From contig NZ_JAAVSH020000001.1 of NCBI RefSeq assembly GCF_011947365.2, forward strand, positions 2,458,424-2,514,912: a stretch of 56,489 bases of DNA, written 5' to 3'. Each line of letters starts with the position of its first letter. The stretch's first letter is position 1. This document shows positions 1 to 10,176 of this stretch, in pieces. A program made the translations under genes and the position numbers. This DNA comes from an endosymbiont of Lamellibrachia barhami (GTDB lineage: Bacteria; Pseudomonadota; Gammaproteobacteria; Chromatiales; Chromatiaceae). Below the pieces are notes generated by a model. That model searched no databases. It saw nothing but the letters and a program-made list of their open reading frames with translations, and was not told the origin of the DNA.

Positions 1-1
1 A

Positions 2-694
2 AATAATTTATCGACAAAGGGAGTCGACCGTGAATTGATTGAGGTATTCAACACCAATATCTCTGTCGCCTTCGAAAACCTGCACCTTACTCAAGAGATT
101 GAACACACCCAGCATGAGATTATCTATACGCTTGGCGAGGTAACTGAGGCAAGATCCTACGAAACAGGTTTTCATGTAAAGCGTGTGGGTGAATTTTCAC
201 GAATCATGGCCCGACGCTATGGACTGGATATAAAGCAAGCTAACCTGTTGAAGGTGGCGGCTGCGCTGCATGATGTGGGCAAGGTGGGCATTCCAGATGC
301 GATATTGAATAAACCTGGCGCTCTGACAGAAACAGAGTTCGAAGTAATGAAGGAACACGCCCTGCTCGGCCATAAGATTCTTGGAAAGTCAAAACGGGAA
401 ATGCTCAAGACAGCATCAATCATAGCGCATCAGCATCATGAGCATTTTGATGGCAGCGGCTATCCTCAAGGGCTAAAAGCCGATGAGATCAATATTTTTG
501 CCCGTATCGTTGCAGTTTCAGACGTTTTCGATGCGCTGAGCAGTGATCGTATCTATCGCCCAGCCTGGAATGATGAAAGGATCTATGACTATTTTCGGGA
601 GCATAGGGGCAGCAAGTTCGATCCTGATATCGTTGATACCTTTTTTGAAGCACTTCCAGAACTGTTGGAGATCCGAGCGCTATTTTCTGATTGA
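2..694 (+). CDS. HD-GYP domain response regulator, C-terminal part (cut by window edge)
   Basis: The reading frame is open to the left edge, so the gene begins outside the window; the TTG at 35 is not a convincing start. The first ~30 residues (RELIEVFNTNISVAFENL) resemble the end of DUF3369, a sensory domain placed between a receiver and an HD-GYP domain. The rest is a complete HD-GYP domain with the metal-binding HDVGK motif near base 270 and the HHEHFDGSGYP motif near bases 430-465. HD-GYP proteins hydrolyse cyclic di-GMP, so this is a probable two-component phosphodiesterase lowering c-di-GMP. The receiver domain would lie upstream and cannot be seen. The family call is firm; the signal sensed is unknown. 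Confidence 0.9.
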   Translation, partial: NNLSTKGVDRELIEVFNTNISVAFENLHLTQEIEHTQHEIIYTLGEVTEARSYETGFHVKRVGEFSRIMARRYGLDIKQANLLKVAAALHDVGKVGIPDAILNKPGALTETEFEVMKEHALLGHKILGKSKREMLKTASIIAHQHHEHFDGSGYPQGLKADEINIFARIVAVSDVFDALSSDRIYRPAWNDERIYDYFREHRGSKFDPDIVDTFFEALPELLEIRALFSD

Positions 695-950
695 TCTGTC
701 ATTCTCGCCTGCCGGTCTGAGCGTTTCTATTTGCGACGACTCTGATCTATTCGTCTATTCCAACCCCTTCTGTCTACAGAGCAAGGAGGTCTCGAAGTCA
801 TCGAGGTGAAATAAGTCCGACGGCCACGAATATCTCTACCGGGAAATCCCCTTGCATATAATCTCAGTGGAGAAACAGCCTATTTCTTCACCTACATATT
901 GAAAAGTTAAGTATCAGGCCCCATATCCAAAATTCTCAAGCAACTAATGG

Positions 951-1280
951 ATGGATCAAATGCCTCAATCTATCAATGACGCGCTGAAAGATGGATCCAC
1001 CTGGAAACGAATCATCAGTATGCTGGTGTTGGGTTTTGCCTATGGCGTGGCGGAAACCGTGCTGATCGCTCTGGTAATCGCTCAAGTAGTGTTCCGGCTG
1101 GTCAGCGGCAACACCAATGAGCCAATGAGGGCAATGGGAAAAAAGGTGGCCGATTATATCTACCGCATCCTTATGTTTCTGACCTACAACAGCGATTTCC
1201 GCCCCTTTCCCTTCAGCGCCTGGTCGGATGCAACAAACTCAAATGTGATCGTGCCGCCTGCCACGCATGGCACGGACTGA
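951..1280 (+). CDS. DUF4389 family small membrane protein
   Basis: A 109-residue protein with one clear hydrophobic segment at about residues 22-46. It is followed by a conserved-looking stretch (FRLVSGNTNEPMRAMGKKVA) and a C-terminus rich in aromatic residues (YNSDFRPFPFSAW). This pattern matches the DUF4389 family, small inner-membrane proteins of unknown function that sometimes associate with lipases or other envelope proteins. Its end overlaps the start of the next gene by 14 bases, so the two are probably translationally coupled. About 255 bases upstream hold no recognisable gene. Family assignment is from memory of the motif; function is unknown. Confidence 0.7.
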   Translation: MDQMPQSINDALKDGSTWKRIISMLVLGFAYGVAETVLIALVIAQVVFRLVSGNTNEPMRAMGKKVADYIYRILMFLTYNSDFRPFPFSAWSDATNSNVIVPPATHGTD

Positions 1281-2352
1281 GAGAGTGGGCATATTCCAGC
1301 GATTCGTTCAGCAGTTGACATCTGGGTTCCGCAACCTGGTGATGTTGTATCACCCCGGAACCTTACGGGAAAAAGGTTGGGGTTGGGCCGGTACAGTCGG
1401 CTTGATGACACTACTGACCATCATGGCCGGCCTTAGCGTCTATTGGAGTCACGAACCCGGGCCATTGGATATTCAGAGGGTCACCCGCGCCCAGCTGTCC
1501 CCGGAACTGGAACCGGTCACAGGAAGCTATACCACGGCCACACTGATTGGCGTGATAGAGACCCTGCTGGACAAGCCGGGGGGCTATCTGAGTAACGATG
1601 TCATTCTCCCGTCAGTATGGATGGACAATATGCCAAACTGGGAATTTGGTGCGCTGGTCCAGGTGCGGGATCTGGCGCGCTCGCTGCGGAACGACATGAG
1701 TCGATCTCAATCCCAATCGATTGAGAACAAGTACCTGTCTGTCGCCGAGCCTCAGTTCAACTTCAACAACGACTCCTGGATTCTCCCTGCGACTGAAAAT
1801 GAATACCGCAAGGGCATTAAGGCCTTGCATCGGTATCTGCATGACCTTTCAAGCAAAGCCAATCAGGGCACTCAATTCTACGCCAGAGCCGACAACCTGA
1901 GAGACTGGCTCTCCATCGTCGAAAAGCGGCTTGGCAGCCTTTCGCAGCGCCTCAGTGCCAGCGTGGGGCAGGAGCGGGTGAATACTGACCTCGCCGGTGA
2001 ACCGGACGCCACCCAGTCGACCAACGCCCCTGACCGGCTGTCGATCAAGACCCCCTGGCTGGAGGTCGACGATGTTTTCTACGAGGCCCGTGGCTCGACT
2101 TGGGCGCTGGTGCAGATTCTGCACGCCATCGAAATCGATTTTCGGGCGATCCTGAAAAAGAAGAATGCCCTGATCAGTCTGCGTCAGATCATCCGTGAAC
2201 TGGAGGCGGCACAGCAGCCGATATTCAGTCCCATGGTGTTGAATGGTCGCGGCTTTGGCTTGGTCACCAACTATTCCCTGGTGATGAGTTCCTATGTCTC
2301 GCGCGCCAATGCCGCAGTGATCGACCTGCGAAACCTCCTGCAACAGGGCTGA
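1267..2352 (+). CDS. DUF2333 family membrane-anchored protein
   Basis: A 361-residue protein with an N-terminal cytoplasmic stretch, one membrane segment at about residues 39-60, and a large extracytoplasmic region. The region LYHPGTLREKGWGW before the membrane segment and a C-terminus rich in helices are typical of DUF2333, a proteobacterial family without known function. The ATG at 1267 lies inside the DUF4389 gene, giving a 14-base overlap, so a two-gene operon is likely. No catalytic motif is visible. A 256-base gap separates it from metG; nothing recognisable lies there apart from the likely metG promoter region. Confidence 0.75.
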   Translation: MARTERVGIFQRFVQQLTSGFRNLVMLYHPGTLREKGWGWAGTVGLMTLLTIMAGLSVYWSHEPGPLDIQRVTRAQLSPELEPVTGSYTTATLIGVIETLLDKPGGYLSNDVILPSVWMDNMPNWEFGALVQVRDLARSLRNDMSRSQSQSIENKYLSVAEPQFNFNNDSWILPATENEYRKGIKALHRYLHDLSSKANQGTQFYARADNLRDWLSIVEKRLGSLSQRLSASVGQERVNTDLAGEPDATQSTNAPDRLSIKTPWLEVDDVFYEARGSTWALVQILHAIEIDFRAILKKKNALISLRQIIRELEAAQQPIFSPMVLNGRGFGLVTNYSLVMSSYVSRANAAVIDLRNLLQQG

Positions 2353-2608
2353 AGTATGAATCCAGATCACTGCTATCTGGTCACCTCTGCCGCCGCCTGA
2401 CCTGCACAACTACTGACAGTACTTGTAACTCTGGCTAATCTGCTGTCACAACTTCAGATAGGCAACCGGACAGCCGGTGATAGAGTCGCCCCACTGCTGG
2501 AGAGAACATCCCGCATGCTCCTTTCTCCGACCTAAATATGCGACAATGTTGCGCTTTCACCCTGCGCCAGGGTGAACTTGAAACCCGATCCACCGGAACA
2601 GCTATACG

Positions 2609-4660
2609 ATGAACAACACACCGCGCAAAATCCTCGTCACCAGCGCCCTGCCCTATGCCAACGGACCGATCCATATCGGCCACTTGGTGGAGTACATTCA
2701 GACCGACATCTGGGTACGATTCCAGAAGATGCGTGAAAACCAGTGCATCTACTGCTGCGCCGACGATGCCCACGGTACACCGATCATGCTGCGTGCCCGG
2801 TTGGAAGGGATCGAGCCGGAACAACTCATCGCCCGGGTTGCCGAAGAACACCAGGCTGATTTCAGCGCCTTTCGCATCGCTTTCGACAACTACCACTCGA
2901 CCCACTCGGAAGAGAACAAAGTCTGCGCCACCACCATCTACGAACACAACCGGGATAGTGGACACATCGTGCGACGCGAGATCACCCAGGCCTACGACCC
3001 GGTGGAGAAGATGTTCCTGCCGGATCGTTTCATCAAAGGCACCTGTCCCAAGTGCGGAGCCGAGGATCAGTACGGCGACAACTGCGAGGTCTGTGGCGCC
3101 AGCTACTCCCCCGCCGAATTAATAAACCCGGTCTCCGCCGTCTCCGGCGCCAAACCTGAAGAGCGCAAATCGGATCACTACTTCTTCAAACTGGCCGATT
3201 TCGAGGAGATGCTGCAGAGCTGGACCAAGGGCGGTCACCTGCAGGCGGAGGTCTCCAACAAACTCGACGAGTGGTTCGACGCGGGTCTGCGAGAGTGGGA
3301 TATCTCCCGCGACGCGCCCTATTTCGGCTTCGAGATCCCCGATCACCCCGGTAAATATTTCTACGTCTGGCTCGACGCCCCCATCGGTTACATGGCGAGT
3401 TTCCGCAATCTCTGCGACAAGACCGAGGATCTGGACTTCGACGCCTTCTGGAAGCCGGATGCCGACACCGAGCTCTACCACTTCATCGGCAAGGACATCA
3501 TCTATTTCCACGCCCTGTTCTGGCCGGCAATGCTGCACGGCGCAGGTTTCCGCACCCCCAGCGCCATCTTTGCCCACGGTTTTCTCACCGTGGACGGCAA
3601 GAAGATGTCAAAGTCCCGCGGCACTTTCATCAAGGCCAGCACCTATCTGGACCATCTGAATCCGGAGTATCTGCGCTACTACTTTGCCGCCAAACTCAGT
3701 TCAGGCGTCGACGACATCGACCTCAACCTGAAGGACTTCGCCCAGCGGGTAAACTCTGACCTGGTGGGCAAGGTGGTCAACATCGCCAGCCGTTGCGCCG
3801 GTTTCATCAAGAAGCGTTTTGACGGCAGGCTTTCTGACAGCCTCTCCGAGCCGGCCCTGTTCGACGAATTCATCGCCGCAGGTCACACCATCGCAGAACA
3901 CTACGAGAAGCGGGAATTTGGCCATGCCGTACGCGCCATCATGGGACTTGCCGACAAGGCCAACCAGTACATCGACGAGAAGCAGCCCTGGGTGATCGCC
4001 AAAGAGGATGGCAAGGATCAGGAACTGCATGATATCTGCTCCATGGGCATCAACCTGTTCCGGGTGCTGATCGGCTATCTGTCGCCCATCCTGCCGGGCA
4101 CTGCTGAGAAGTCCGAGGCTTTCCTGCAGGTGGAACCGCTAACCTGGGACAGACTCGCCACGCCACTTACCGGACACCCGATCGCAAAGTTCAAACCGTT
4201 GATGACCCGGGTCGATGAAAAACAGATCGATGCCATGCTGGAACACTCCAAGGAAGACTTGAAGGAAGAGGGTGCAAAACAAACGCCCGAACCCGAGAAG
4301 ACCGCCGGTCCCCTGGCCGAGAATCCCATCGCTGACACTATCGATTTCGACGACTTCGCCAAGCTCGACCTGCGTATCGCAAAGATCGTCGAGGCCAATC
4401 CTGTGGAGGGCGCTGACAAGCTGCTGCAACTGACACTGGATATCGGTGGCGAAACCCGCAACGTCTTTGCCGGTATCAAGTCGGCCTATCGGCCCGAAGA
4501 CCTGCAGGGCAGGCTGACGGTGATGGTGGCCAATCTGGCGCCACGAAAGATGCGCTTCGGTCTCTCCGAGGGCATGGTATTGGCAGCCGGCCCTGGCGGT
4601 AAGGAGCTCTTTATTCTCAGTCCGGATGAAGGCGCGCAGCCTGGGATGAAGGTAAAATAA
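2609..4660 (+). CDS. metG: methionine--tRNA ligase
   Basis: Charges tRNA-Met with methionine in the cytoplasm. The 683-residue length is close to the E. coli enzyme (677). The class I signature HIGH is at residues 22-25 and KMSKS at about 332-336. A zinc-binding insert with two CxxC pairs (CPKC and CEVC) sits at about residues 146-163. After a charged linker, the last ~105 residues form the EMAP-II-like tRNA-binding and dimerisation domain ([20 protein letters not shown]). Placement directly upstream of the rsx operon is seen in Pseudomonas relatives. The gene is intact. Confidence 0.98.
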   Translation: MNNTPRKILVTSALPYANGPIHIGHLVEYIQTDIWVRFQKMRENQCIYCCADDAHGTPIMLRARLEGIEPEQLIARVAEEHQADFSAFRIAFDNYHSTHSEENKVCATTIYEHNRDSGHIVRREITQAYDPVEKMFLPDRFIKGTCPKCGAEDQYGDNCEVCGASYSPAELINPVSAVSGAKPEERKSDHYFFKLADFEEMLQSWTKGGHLQAEVSNKLDEWFDAGLREWDISRDAPYFGFEIPDHPGKYFYVWLDAPIGYMASFRNLCDKTEDLDFDAFWKPDADTELYHFIGKDIIYFHALFWPAMLHGAGFRTPSAIFAHGFLTVDGKKMSKSRGTFIKASTYLDHLNPEYLRYYFAAKLSSGVDDIDLNLKDFAQRVNSDLVGKVVNIASRCAGFIKKRFDGRLSDSLSEPALFDEFIAAGHTIAEHYEKREFGHAVRAIMGLADKANQYIDEKQPWVIAKEDGKDQELHDICSMGINLFRVLIGYLSPILPGTAEKSEAFLQVEPLTWDRLATPLTGHPIAKFKPLMTRVDEKQIDAMLEHSKEDLKEEGAKQTPEPEKTAGPLAENPIADTIDFDDFAKLDLRIAKIVEANPVEGADKLLQLTLDIGGETRNVFAGIKSAYRPEDLQGRLTVMVANLAPRKMRFGLSEGMVLAAGPGGKELFILSPDEGAQPGMKVK

Positions 4661-4675
4661 TCCACCGTCGCGGAT

Positions 4676-4763
4676 GTAGGCCCGATCAAGCGCAGCGGAT
4701 CGGGCAATTCAGGATTAGCGATTTGCCTTGATCGCCGGTTCCGCTACGCTTGAGCCGGCCTAC
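4676..4763. repeat. intergenic inverted-repeat element (GTAGG...CCTAC type)
   Basis: Between metG and rsxA. The outer ends GTAGG and CCTAC are complementary. Inside are two hairpins: GCCCGATC pairing with GATCGGGC around a loop containing AAGCGCAGCG, and a second one built from GCCGGTTCCGC and GCTTGAGCCGGC. The AAGCGCAGCGG and CCGCTACGCTT pieces are near-complementary. A similar GTAGGATGTG element lies at 54104-54225. No U-run follows, so a terminator role is uncertain. It is probably a dispersed intergenic palindrome family. Confidence 0.6.
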
Positions 4764-4949
4764 GAACCCAGCTAAGTTGCGGATCATCAAGGAACTGAAG
4801 ACTCCACCTGCCCATAATGACAACGGAACCTCTGAATAGAAGCGGCTCCTGCAAATAACCTATAACTAAATAGTTGTTTCCATTGGCCCGGTTGCCTATT
4901 CTTAGACGGATGTTTGAATTTAGTGCTAACAGGCCCTGACACCCATTAG

Positions 4950-5531
4950 ATGAAAGAATACGCCCTCATCCTAATCAGCACCGTCCTGGTGAACAACTTC
5001 GTATTGGTGAAGTTTCTGGGACTCTGCCCCTTCATGGGCGTCTCACGCAAGCTGGAAACCGCCACCGGGATGGGGCTGGCCACCACCTTCGTGCTCACAC
5101 TTTCATCCGTTTGCGCCTATCTGATCAACGAATATCTCTTACTGCCCCTTGGGCTGGAGTTCCTGCGCACTATTGCCTTTATTCTGGTGATCGCGGTAGT
5201 GGTGCAGTTCACCGAGATGGTGATGCACAAGACCAGTCCGATGCTCTACCAGGTGCTCGGGATCTTCCTGCCCCTGATCACCACCAACTGCGCCGTACTC
5301 GGCGTCGCACTGTTGAATACTCAGGAGCAGCACAACTTCGTCGAATCCGCCCTCTATGGCTTTGGTGCTGCCGCCGGCTTCTCCCTGGTACTGGTCCTCT
5401 TTGCCGCAATGCGCGAACGGATCGCCGTAGCCGACGTTCCAGAACCCTTTCAGGGCAACGCCATTGCGCTGATCACTGCTGGTCTGATGTCGATGACCTT
5501 TATGGGTTTTGCCGGTCTGGTGGCCAACTGA
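4950..5531 (+). CDS. rsxA: Rsx/Rnf electron transport complex subunit A
   Basis: An integral membrane subunit of the Rnf/Rsx complex, which couples electron transfer between NADH and ferredoxin (or SoxR reduction in E. coli) to ion movement across the inner membrane. The 193-residue length is standard and about six membrane segments are visible. The family-typical start [20 protein letters not shown] and the motif [13 protein letters not shown] are present. It is the first gene of a complete rsxABCDGE set running to 10175. The 289 bases upstream contain the inverted-repeat element and an AT-rich stretch that probably holds the operon promoter. RsxA and RsxE are homologous halves of the membrane core. 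Confidence 0.97.
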   Translation: MKEYALILISTVLVNNFVLVKFLGLCPFMGVSRKLETATGMGLATTFVLTLSSVCAYLINEYLLLPLGLEFLRTIAFILVIAVVVQFTEMVMHKTSPMLYQVLGIFLPLITTNCAVLGVALLNTQEQHNFVESALYGFGAAAGFSLVLVLFAAMRERIAVADVPEPFQGNAIALITAGLMSMTFMGFAGLVAN

Positions 5532-5544
5532 GAGTGGTGAAACC

Positions 5545-6114
5545 ATGCTGATCGCCATTCTCACCATCACCGGACTCGCCACCGCCTTCGGCCTGCTGCT
5601 GGGTTATGCCAATATCCGTTTCCATGTGGAGGGCGATCCAGTTACCGATCAGATCGAGGCACTGCTGCCCCAGACCCAATGCGGTCAGTGTGGTTTTGCG
5701 GGCTGTCGCCCCTACGCAGAGGCCATCGCCGGTGGGGAATCTGAGATCAATCTATGCCCTCCCGGTGGTGAAGCCACCATGATTGCCCTCTCCGACTTGC
5801 TGGGGCACGATCCGGTACCGCTCTCCGAAGAAACCGCCGAAGAGAAACCCAAGGCGATTGCTCTGATCAAAGAGCAGGAGTGCATCGGCTGCACCCTCTG
5901 CCTGCAGGCCTGCCCAGTGGATGCGATCATCGGCGCCGCCAAGCAGATGCATGTGGTCATAGCTTCCGAATGCACCGGCTGCGAACGCTGCCTGCCGCCC
6001 TGTCCGGTGGACTGCATCGTGATGGAGCCGGTTTCACAGGAGAGCAGCGGCTGGCGCTGGCCCTTCCCGGACAGTGAACACCCCGGGATCGTCTCGGCAC
6101 CGCAGTCGCAGTAG
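5545..6114 (+). CDS. rsxB: Rsx/Rnf electron transport complex iron-sulfur subunit B
   Basis: A 189-residue peripheral subunit with an N-terminal membrane helix (residues 1-22) and three iron-sulfur clusters. One 4Fe-4S site uses C46, C49, C54 and C71. Two ferredoxin-type sites follow, C113-C116-C119-C123 and C143-C146-C149-C153. It relays electrons from RsxC towards the membrane subunits. The ATG at 5545 is preferred over an in-frame upstream codon at 5509, because the protein then begins with the family-typical membrane helix and the start lies 13 bases after the rsxA stop. Intact and in operon order. Confidence 0.97.
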   Translation: MLIAILTITGLATAFGLLLGYANIRFHVEGDPVTDQIEALLPQTQCGQCGFAGCRPYAEAIAGGESEINLCPPGGEATMIALSDLLGHDPVPLSEETAEEKPKAIALIKEQECIGCTLCLQACPVDAIIGAAKQMHVVIASECTGCERCLPPCPVDCIVMEPVSQESSGWRWPFPDSEHPGIVSAPQSQ

Positions 6115-6123
6115 ACCAGCAGC

Positions 6124-7785
6124 ATGTACGTTGAATCAAGCAAAGGAAAGATGCGGCGGTTATGGGATTTTCATGGCGGCCTGCACCTGCCGGATAACAA
6201 ACGGCAGTCTCTGCAGACTGACCTCACATCCGCCACGATGCCTGCTCTGCTGATCCTGCCGCTGCGTCAGCACATCGGCGAACCCTCGATCCCTCTGGTA
6301 AAATCTGGCGACCGGGTGCTGAAAGGAGAAAAGATCGCCGACAATACTGCTCCCGTCTGCGCACCCATCCATGCCCCCACATCGGGAATCATCAAAGGGA
6401 TCGAAACACATCCAATTCCCCACCCCTCTGGTCTGAACGGCCCGGCGATACTGCTCGAAGTTGACGGTAAGGACGAGTGGACCGATCTGCCGGCACCCAT
6501 CAGCGACTTCAAAAATGTTGATAAAAGCTTGTTGCTGCAACGGGTTCGTGAGGCGGGTATCGTCGGTTTGGGCGGCGCCACATTCCCGGCAGCAATCAAG
6601 CTCAATCCAGGCAGAGCGATCAAGACCCTGATCATCAACGGCGCGGAGTGCGAACCCTTCATCACCTGTGACGACCGGCTGATGCAGGGCGCTCCGGAGC
6701 GCATACTGAACGGTGTACGCATCCTGCAGCACATTCTCGGCGCGGAAGAGTGTCTGATCGGTATCGAGGACAACAAGCCGGACGCCATCAGCACCCTGCG
6801 CAGTCACCTCACAGACGACGACCCGATTGAGGTAGTGCGCATCCCCACCCTCTATCCCAGCGGCGGCGAGAAGCAGCTGATCCGTATCCTGACCGGGCGC
6901 GAGGTGCCCAGCGGTGGCTTTCCCGCACAACTCGGCGTGATCTGCCACAATGTGGCCACCGCCGCAGCCATCGCCGATGCGGTTCTCGAAGGACGACCGC
7001 TGATCTCACGTCTGGTAACCCTCACCGGAGAGGGCCTCGCGAACCCCTGCAATATGGAGGTGCCCCTCGGTATCACAGCGGCCGATCTGATCGAGCAGGC
7101 CGGCGGTTATACCGGCAAATCGTCCCAACTGATCATGGGCGGCCCGATGATGGGCTTCAACCTCTCTACCGATCAGGTTCCGATCACCAAGGGCAGCAAC
7201 TGCCTGCTCGTCCCCAGTGAGGAGGAAGTGCCCGCCGCAGGCCCCGCACTCGCCTGTATCCGCTGCAGCCGCTGTGCCGAAGTCTGTCCGGTAAACCTGT
7301 TGCCCCAGCAGATGTACTGGTTCAGTCGCGCCAAAGAGCTGGAGAAGGTTCAGGACTACAATCTTTTCGACTGCATCGAGTGCGGTTGCTGCTCCCATGT
7401 CTGCCCCTCCCATATCCCTCTGGTGCACTATTTCCGCTTTGCCAAAACCGAAAGCTGGGCAAAGGAGAAGGAACAGCTGGCAGCAGATCACGCCAAGAAG
7501 CGGCACGACTTCCGTATCGCCAGGCTGGAGCGACTCGACGCAGAACGAAAGGCCCGCCTGCGCAAGAAGAAGGAAGATCTTGGCAAGAAAAAACCGGTCA
7601 AACCGGCCGCCAAGGGGGAGGATGCAAAAAAGGCAGCCATCGAAGCCGCCATGAAACGGGCTGCAGCAAAAAAGGCAGCCCGGCAGAGTCCACCCAAGAA
7701 CACAGATAATCTGACGCCGGCGCAGCAGAAGCAGGTCGATGCGGTCGATCAACACCGAGCTGAAACAACAGCCGATCAGGAGTGA
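6124..7785 (+). CDS. rsxC: Rsx/Rnf electron transport complex subunit C
   Basis: The NADH-binding, FMN- and iron-sulfur-containing subunit, expected to accept electrons from NADH on the cytoplasmic side. 553 residues. It shows the Complex I NuoF-like region with GLGGATFPAAIKL (near residue 145) and GGEKQLI. Two ferredoxin motifs are at about residues 378-388 (CIRCSRCAEVCP) and 417-427 (CIECGCCSHVCP). The C-terminal ~90 residues are Lys/Ala-rich and of low complexity, as in other long RsxC proteins; this tail varies widely between species. It starts 9 bases after rsxB. Confidence 0.97.
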   Translation: MYVESSKGKMRRLWDFHGGLHLPDNKRQSLQTDLTSATMPALLILPLRQHIGEPSIPLVKSGDRVLKGEKIADNTAPVCAPIHAPTSGIIKGIETHPIPHPSGLNGPAILLEVDGKDEWTDLPAPISDFKNVDKSLLLQRVREAGIVGLGGATFPAAIKLNPGRAIKTLIINGAECEPFITCDDRLMQGAPERILNGVRILQHILGAEECLIGIEDNKPDAISTLRSHLTDDDPIEVVRIPTLYPSGGEKQLIRILTGREVPSGGFPAQLGVICHNVATAAAIADAVLEGRPLISRLVTLTGEGLANPCNMEVPLGITAADLIEQAGGYTGKSSQLIMGGPMMGFNLSTDQVPITKGSNCLLVPSEEEVPAAGPALACIRCSRCAEVCPVNLLPQQMYWFSRAKELEKVQDYNLFDCIECGCCSHVCPSHIPLVHYFRFAKTESWAKEKEQLAADHAKKRHDFRIARLERLDAERKARLRKKKEDLGKKKPVKPAAKGEDAKKAAIEAAMKRAAAKKAARQSPPKNTDNLTPAQQKQVDAVDQHRAETTADQE

Positions 7786-7793
7786 TTTACGGA

Positions 7794-8834
7794 ATGCAGT
7801 TCCAGACCTTCAGTTCCCCCCACACCCGACTGCCCAACAGCGTCGACAAGGTGATGCTGCAGGTGATTCTTGCGCTGCTGCCGGGCGTGCTGGCCATGGC
7901 CTGGTATTTCGGTCCAGGCGTATTGGTCAATATCGTCATCGCCACGCTCTCGGCAGTAGCCTTCGAGGCGCTGGTACTGAAACTGCGCAAGCGCCCGGTG
8001 ATGCCCACCCTCTACGACCTCAGCGCCGTAGTCACCGCCATTCTGTTTGCCATCGCCGTACCACCACTGCTGCCCTGGTGGCTGACAGTCATCGGCATGG
8101 CCTTCGCCATCATCATGGTGAAACAACTGTACGGTGGACTGGGTTACAACCCATTCAACCCTGCCATGGCCGCCTATGTGCTGCTGCTTATCTCATGGCC
8201 GATCCCCATGACCAGCTGGCTGCCACCAGCGATGCTCAGCAACAACCCGCTGGATATCATGCAGATAGTCAGTGCCATCTTTACCGGATCACCACCAACA
8301 GGACTCGAGTGGGATGCCATTACCATGGCGACACCGCTGGACGGAATGCGCACCAATCTCGACCAGGGCCACATGATCAGCGAGATATTCCAAAGTCCGG
8401 TCTGGGGCGATTTTGGTGGTCTCGGTTGGGAGTGGGTCGGCAACTGGTTTCTGATGGGCGGCCTCTGGCTCATCTACAAGCGCACCATCACCTGGCATAT
8501 CCCACTGGCATTCTTTGCAGGCCTGACTGGGCTGGCGATGATCGCCTTCCTGTTCGACCCGGAAAGTTATCCCTTCGCCCTGTTCCATGTCTTTAGCGGC
8601 GGCGCAATTCTCGGGGCCTTTTTTATCGCCACTGATCCGGTGACTGCCTGTACAACCAGAAAGGGACAGCTGATCTACGGCGTCGCCATCGGCATGCTGG
8701 TCTATATCATCCGCACCTGGGGCGGCTACCCCGATGCCGTGGCCTTCGCCGTACTGCTGCTGAACATGGCGGCCCCCACCATCGACTACTACACCCAGCC
8801 GCAGGTGTTCGGCCATGGGGATAACCATGGTTAA
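7794..8834 (+). CDS. rsxD: Rsx/Rnf electron transport complex subunit D
   Basis: A 346-residue integral membrane flavoprotein homologous to NqrB. Multiple hydrophobic helices are evident. The sequence ITMATPLDGMRT contains the Thr (T180) expected to carry FMN through a phosphoester bond, added by an ApbE enzyme; an apbE gene lies at 31719. The start is a choice: a GTG at 7782 overlaps the rsxC stop, but AGGAG at 7777-7781 sits 12 bases before the ATG at 7794, so that ATG is preferred. It overlaps rsxG by 8 bases. Confidence 0.95.
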   Translation: MQFQTFSSPHTRLPNSVDKVMLQVILALLPGVLAMAWYFGPGVLVNIVIATLSAVAFEALVLKLRKRPVMPTLYDLSAVVTAILFAIAVPPLLPWWLTVIGMAFAIIMVKQLYGGLGYNPFNPAMAAYVLLLISWPIPMTSWLPPAMLSNNPLDIMQIVSAIFTGSPPTGLEWDAITMATPLDGMRTNLDQGHMISEIFQSPVWGDFGGLGWEWVGNWFLMGGLWLIYKRTITWHIPLAFFAGLTGLAMIAFLFDPESYPFALFHVFSGGAILGAFFIATDPVTACTTRKGQLIYGVAIGMLVYIIRTWGGYPDAVAFAVLLLNMAAPTIDYYTQPQVFGHGDNHG

Positions 8835-9480
8835 ACATCCGGTAGTGATTGCGGGTTCGATTCTGGCCATGTTTGCCGTTGCCGGTAGCACACTGGTGGC
8901 CTTCACCCATGAATTCACCAAGGATCGTATCGCCGCCAACGAGCGGGAGACCCTGCTGCGCAGTCTGCGCGCCATGGTGCCCTCCGACACGGTGGACAAT
9001 GACATGACCACCGACAGCCTGATCATCAGCGATCAGGAGATGCTCGGCAGTCCACAGACCACCGTCTATCGTGGCCGTTTGATGGGGCAACCGGTGGCCA
9101 CCGTACTGACCTCTGTGGTGCCCGGCGGCTACAGTGGCCCGATCAAGCTGCTGGTAGCCGTACGTTACAACGGCACATTGGGTGGCGTGCGCGTCATCTC
9201 CCATAAAGAGACGCCAGGACTCGGAGACAAGATCGAAGAGTCACGCGCCGACTGGATCTATAGTTTCGATAACAAATCCCTGGACAATCCAAAACTCCAG
9301 GATTGGAAGGTCAAACGGGACGGCGGCGTCTTCGATCAGTTCACCGGCGCAACCATCACGCCTCGCTCTATCGTCGAGGCGGTCAAGAAAACCCTACTCT
9401 ATGTCAAAGACCATCGTGATGCGCTCTATGACAAAAAAGCCGCCTCCGATCCAGAGCCACAAGGGAATAAGAAACCATGA
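8827..9480 (+). CDS. rsxG: Rsx/Rnf electron transport complex subunit G
   Basis: A periplasmic flavoprotein anchored by one N-terminal helix, homologous to NqrC. The FMN-attachment motif TGAT is visible in QFTGATIT, with T176 as the expected FMN-bearing residue. 217 residues from the ATG at 8827, which has GGGG six bases upstream; an in-frame ATG at 8815 would add four residues. Its stop overlaps the rsxE start in an ATGA arrangement, indicating tight translational coupling. Intact. Confidence 0.95.
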   Translation: MVKHPVVIAGSILAMFAVAGSTLVAFTHEFTKDRIAANERETLLRSLRAMVPSDTVDNDMTTDSLIISDQEMLGSPQTTVYRGRLMGQPVATVLTSVVPGGYSGPIKLLVAVRYNGTLGGVRVISHKETPGLGDKIEESRADWIYSFDNKSLDNPKLQDWKVKRDGGVFDQFTGATITPRSIVEAVKKTLLYVKDHRDALYDKKAASDPEPQGNKKP

Positions 9481-10175
9481 GCAACAGCGGATTAGGCCGG
9501 ATCATCAAAGATGGCCTCTGGAGCAGCAACCAAGCACTGGTGGCCCTGCTCGGTCTCTGTCCCCTGCTGGCGGTAACCAACACCGCAATCAACGGACTGG
9601 GGCTTGGCATTGCCACCACCGCTGTGCTGGTGGCTTCCAACGGCACGGTATCGCTGATCCGCAATCTGGTCAGATCAGAGGTGCGGCTGCCGGTCTTCGT
9701 ACTGGTCATCGCCTCCTTCGTGACCGCCATCGAATTGAGCATGAACGCCTACTTCCATGAACTGCACAAGATCCTCGGTATCTTTATCCCGCTGATCGTC
9801 ACCAACTGCGCCATCATCGGTCGCGCTGAAGCCTTTGCATCCAAAAACAACCTGCTGCGTTCGCTGGTGGATGGTCTGAGTGTCGGTGTGGGTTTCACCC
9901 TGGTATTGGTCACACTGGGAGGCATGCGCGAATTGATCGGCCAGGGCACACTTTTCGACCAGGCCCATCTGATGTTCGGTGCTGCCGCAGAGGGCATGAG
10001 TCTGTCACTGGGCAGTGATTTCCAGGGTATGCTGCTTGCGATCCTACCACCGGGGGCATTTATCGGTCTGGGCCTGATGATTGCAATAAAGAATCTGATC
10101 GATAAACGGCTGGCACAGACAACTGCGACAAAACCTGAGGCCATCGAATCCGGAGCTGAAGCCGGCGTCTCCTGA
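9477..10175 (+). CDS. rsxE: Rsx/Rnf electron transport complex subunit E
   Basis: An integral membrane subunit related to RsxA, forming the other half of the membrane core. 232 residues with six hydrophobic segments and the typical [21 protein letters not shown] start and [18 protein letters not shown] motif. It overlaps rsxG by four bases. It ends one base before rsmE, whereas in E. coli the next gene is nth. The last ~17 bases of this gene reappear at 11632, where a second, decayed copy of rsmE begins; they mark the edge of a duplication. Confidence 0.96.
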   Translation: MSNSGLGRIIKDGLWSSNQALVALLGLCPLLAVTNTAINGLGLGIATTAVLVASNGTVSLIRNLVRSEVRLPVFVLVIASFVTAIELSMNAYFHELHKILGIFIPLIVTNCAIIGRAEAFASKNNLLRSLVDGLSVGVGFTLVLVTLGGMRELIGQGTLFDQAHLMFGAAAEGMSLSLGSDFQGMLLAILPPGAFIGLGLMIAIKNLIDKRLAQTTATKPEAIESGAEAGVS

Positions 10176-10176
10176 G

